A stretch of DNA of 8,183 nt, taken from positions 1 through 8,183 of the forward strand of contig JAUXCH010000187.1 in the NCBI GenBank assembly GCA_030618975.1, given 5' to 3'. The notes beneath the pieces are model-generated. The model saw only the letters and a program-made list of their open reading frames with translations, was not told the origin of the DNA and ran no database searches. Below are positions 6,747-8,183 of this stretch, in pieces. Source of the DNA: Planctomycetia bacterium. Its GTDB lineage: Bacteria > Planctomycetota > PLA2 > JAEUHO01. Every line of letters begins with the position of its first letter. Positions within the stretch are counted from its first letter, which is position 1. Made by a program: the position numbers and the translations under genes.

Positions 6747-7153
6747 GGGTGCTGGTCGATTCGTCCGCGTGGGTCGATTTCTTCAACGGACACCCAAGTC
6801 CACAGGCCGACGCTCTCGCGCGCTTGATACGCCAGGAGGCGGATGTCCTGACCTGCGGCGTCGTGGCAGCCGAAGTGCTGCAGGGGATCCGGCATCCGAA
6901 GCACCGCGCGCGAATCGAGGGCCACTTCCTCGACATGGAGTGGCTGCCGCCCCGGGAGCCCGAAACCTATCTGGCGGCAGCGGCCCTCTTTCGACAACTT
7001 CGGGCCCGGGGGCTGACGATCCGTTCCACCATCGACTGCATCATCGCGAGGCTCGCTCACGAGAACGACGCGTTGCTGTTGTCCAAAGACCGCGATCTGG
7101 CCGTGATCATCGAGTCCGAGATCCTCGATCTCCGGTCGCTGCCGCTCCCGTAG
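6743..7153 (+). CDS. vapC: VapC-type PIN-domain ribonuclease toxin
   Basis: The 136-residue protein begins at ATG 6743 inside the vapB stop (ATGA overlap). It is a single PIN domain of normal length. The acidic metal-binding residues are in place: D6 in V-L-V-D-S-S-A-W, E44 in A-A-E-V-L-Q-G, D98 in T-I-D-C-I-I-A, and D116 or D118 in L-L-S-K-D-R-D-L. Family members cut specific RNAs, often tRNA or rRNA, in a Mg-dependent way and stop growth when free of the antitoxin. The opening V-D-S-S-A-W-V-D-F-F and the upstream MRTTLN antitoxin are a standard partnership. The product has no signal peptide and is cytoplasmic. It is intact, unlike the antitoxin remnant 330 bases upstream. The RNA target cannot be told from sequence. 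Confidence 0.94.
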   Translation: MRVLVDSSAWVDFFNGHPSPQADALARLIRQEADVLTCGVVAAEVLQGIRHPKHRARIEGHFLDMEWLPPREPETYLAAAALFRQLRARGLTIRSTIDCIIARLAHENDALLLSKDRDLAVIIESEILDLRSLPLP

Positions 7154-7165
7154 GAGCCCGTAGCA

Positions 7166-7190
7166 GGACGTCCCGGGAAACGGGCGACGC
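7166..7190. terminator. Weak hairpin between convergent vapC and Mur ligase genes
   Basis: In the 73-base gap between the two convergent stops, GTC-CCG (7170-7175) can pair with CGG and GAC (7181-7188) around a GGAAA loop, with a small bulge. It is placed where a shared terminator would be, but there is no T-run on either strand, so the call is weak. Confidence 0.2.
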
Positions 7191-7226
7191 AACGATCGCA
7201 AGCGCGCGTGCCCTGGAGCCAAGGCA

Positions 7227-8183
7227 TCACGGAAGCCCGAGAACCTCGAGAACCGCTCGGCGATCCTCGTGCACGAGGAGCAGCAGGAGATCGCCCGGGC
7301 GGGCCCACGCGAGGGCCGTTCGCACCGCGTCGACTTCGGAGGCTGCGCGGGCGATGGTCTCCGGGGGAGCGCCCAGACGGAGCAACTCCCCCTCGATCAG
7401 GTCCGGGATCTCGCCGGCCTCGCGACCCCGCAGGAGGCGCGGCAGCTCCTTGACGACGACGTAGTCCGGGCGCGTGCGCCACGCGATGCGCGCGAGGTCG
7501 CGGATGGCCTCGTCCGAGCGGTCGCCGGCCTGGCCCAGCAGGACCAGCGTGCGCTTCGCGCCCATCCGTGCTGCCGTGTCGAAGAGGGCGGCGAGGCCGT
7601 GCGGGTTGTGCGCGTAGTCCACGAGCACCTGGACACCAGCGATCTCCAGGACGTTCATCCGCCCCGGGTTGTGCGCCGGGTCCGAGACGAAGTCGAGCAG
7701 TCCCTGCCGCAGGTGCGTCGTCCCGAGCCCGAGTCGGGCGCCGATCAGCACGGCGGCCAGGGCGTTGGCGACGTTGTGGGCTGCGGCCCCCCCGAGCGTC
7801 ATCGGGATCTCGCCGACCCCGGCGATCTCGTCTCGCCGGGCGCCTCGACCGAGGACGAGGATACGCCCCTCGAGCCACGCGCTCGTCTCTCCCGTGCGGC
7901 CCGCGAGGGAGAACCCGTCCACCTCGACGGAGTGCTTCGCCCGCCAGGCCTCCAAGGCCGGATCGTCGCCGTTGAGGACCAGCGCGCCGCGCCCCTCCAC
8001 CGCCCGACGGATCACCAGCTTCGCGTCGACGAGGTCTTCGAACGACTGCACCCCGAACTCGCCGAGGTGGTCTTCCGCCACGTTGAGCACGGCCGCGACA
8101 CGAGCGCGCGCGACGCCGAGACCTCGCCGCAGCATGCCGCCGCGGGCGGTCTCCAGGACGGCGACGTCCACCCGTTCGTCGCG
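7227..8183 (-). CDS. Mur ligase of the cyanophycin synthetase (CphA) type, C-terminal 318 residues
   Basis: The minus-strand frame enters at 8183 already open (R-D-E-R-V-D-V-A-V-L-E-T-A-R-G-G) and ends at TGA 7229-7227. The GTG at 8171 is internal and not the start. What is seen matches the Mur-ligase half of CphA: V-L-E-T-A-R-G-G-M-L-R-R-G-L-G, N-V-A-E-D-H-L-G, L-N-G-D-D-P, the A-H-N-V-A-N-A-L-A-A segment, P-G-R-M-N, and D-Y-A-H-N-P that marks the C-terminal domain of Mur ligases. Near the end V-K-E-L-P-R-L-L-R-G-R-E-A-G-E-I also follows CphA. CphA uses ATP to add amino acids to a growing poly-Asp/Arg chain in the cytoplasm. The P-loop and any ATP-grasp half lie beyond the window, so it could be a full CphA or one of the stand-alone Mur-ligase relatives. 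It is convergent with vapC. Confidence 0.88.
   Translation of the reverse strand, partial: RDERVDVAVLETARGGMLRRGLGVARARVAAVLNVAEDHLGEFGVQSFEDLVDAKLVIRRAVEGRGALVLNGDDPALEAWRAKHSVEVDGFSLAGRTGETSAWLEGRILVLGRGARRDEIAGVGEIPMTLGGAAAHNVANALAAVLIGARLGLGTTHLRQGLLDFVSDPAHNPGRMNVLEIAGVQVLVDYAHNPHGLAALFDTAARMGAKRTLVLLGQAGDRSDEAIRDLARIAWRTRPDYVVVKELPRLLRGREAGEIPDLIEGELLRLGAPPETIARAASEVDAVRTALAWARPGDLLLLLVHEDRRAVLEVLGLP

Noticed and set aside
1..8183. CRISPR arrays, tRNA or rRNA genes, insertion sequences
   Set aside because: No regularly spaced repeats, cloverleaf-like segments, rRNA-like stretches, transposase motifs or terminal inverted repeats were seen.

Overview
The window is bacterial and most of it (about 1010-8183) is very GC-rich, roughly two-thirds or more G+C, with codons ending in G or C. 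Secretion signals, a lipoprotein and a periplasmic-type M16 protease suggest a Gram-negative organism. I cannot name the phylum from this sequence. The first ~960 bases are clearly different, near 50% G+C with ordinary A/T-ending codons, so the window crosses a composition boundary.

Layout: (1) 1-927, minus strand: the N-terminal 309 codons of a secreted lipoprotein built from three PKD/REJ-like modules, each carrying a W-T-Q core; its C-terminus lies beyond base 1. (2) 928-1471: a non-coding stretch holding a pair of 16-base direct repeats just upstream of the lipoprotein start, and a minus-strand, coding-like but frameshifted stretch that looks like a decayed gene. (3) 1472-4759, plus: a 1095-residue exported M16 zinc protease with a catalytic first half, a degenerate second half and an unusual C-terminal NTF2/DUF4878-like domain. 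(4) 4774-6141, minus: an exported right-handed parallel beta-helix protein, convergent with the protease and 14 bases from it. (5) 6142-6551: a gap containing the frameshifted remains of what looks like a ParD-type antitoxin. (6) 6552-7153, plus: an intact vapBC toxin-antitoxin pair with overlapping stop and start codons. (7) 7227-8183, minus: the C-terminal 318 residues of a Mur ligase of the cyanophycin-synthetase (CphA) type, whose N-terminus lies beyond the window.

No single pathway ties these genes together. Two neighbours are envelope or exported proteins (protease, beta-helix), one is a peptide ligase, and the stretch 6142-7153 is a toxin-antitoxin spot with one dead and one live module. 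The most noteworthy points are the low-GC lipoprotein gene with its symmetric tandem repeat, the protease with an added C-terminal domain, and two decayed reading frames, each explained by the loss of one G from a G-run.
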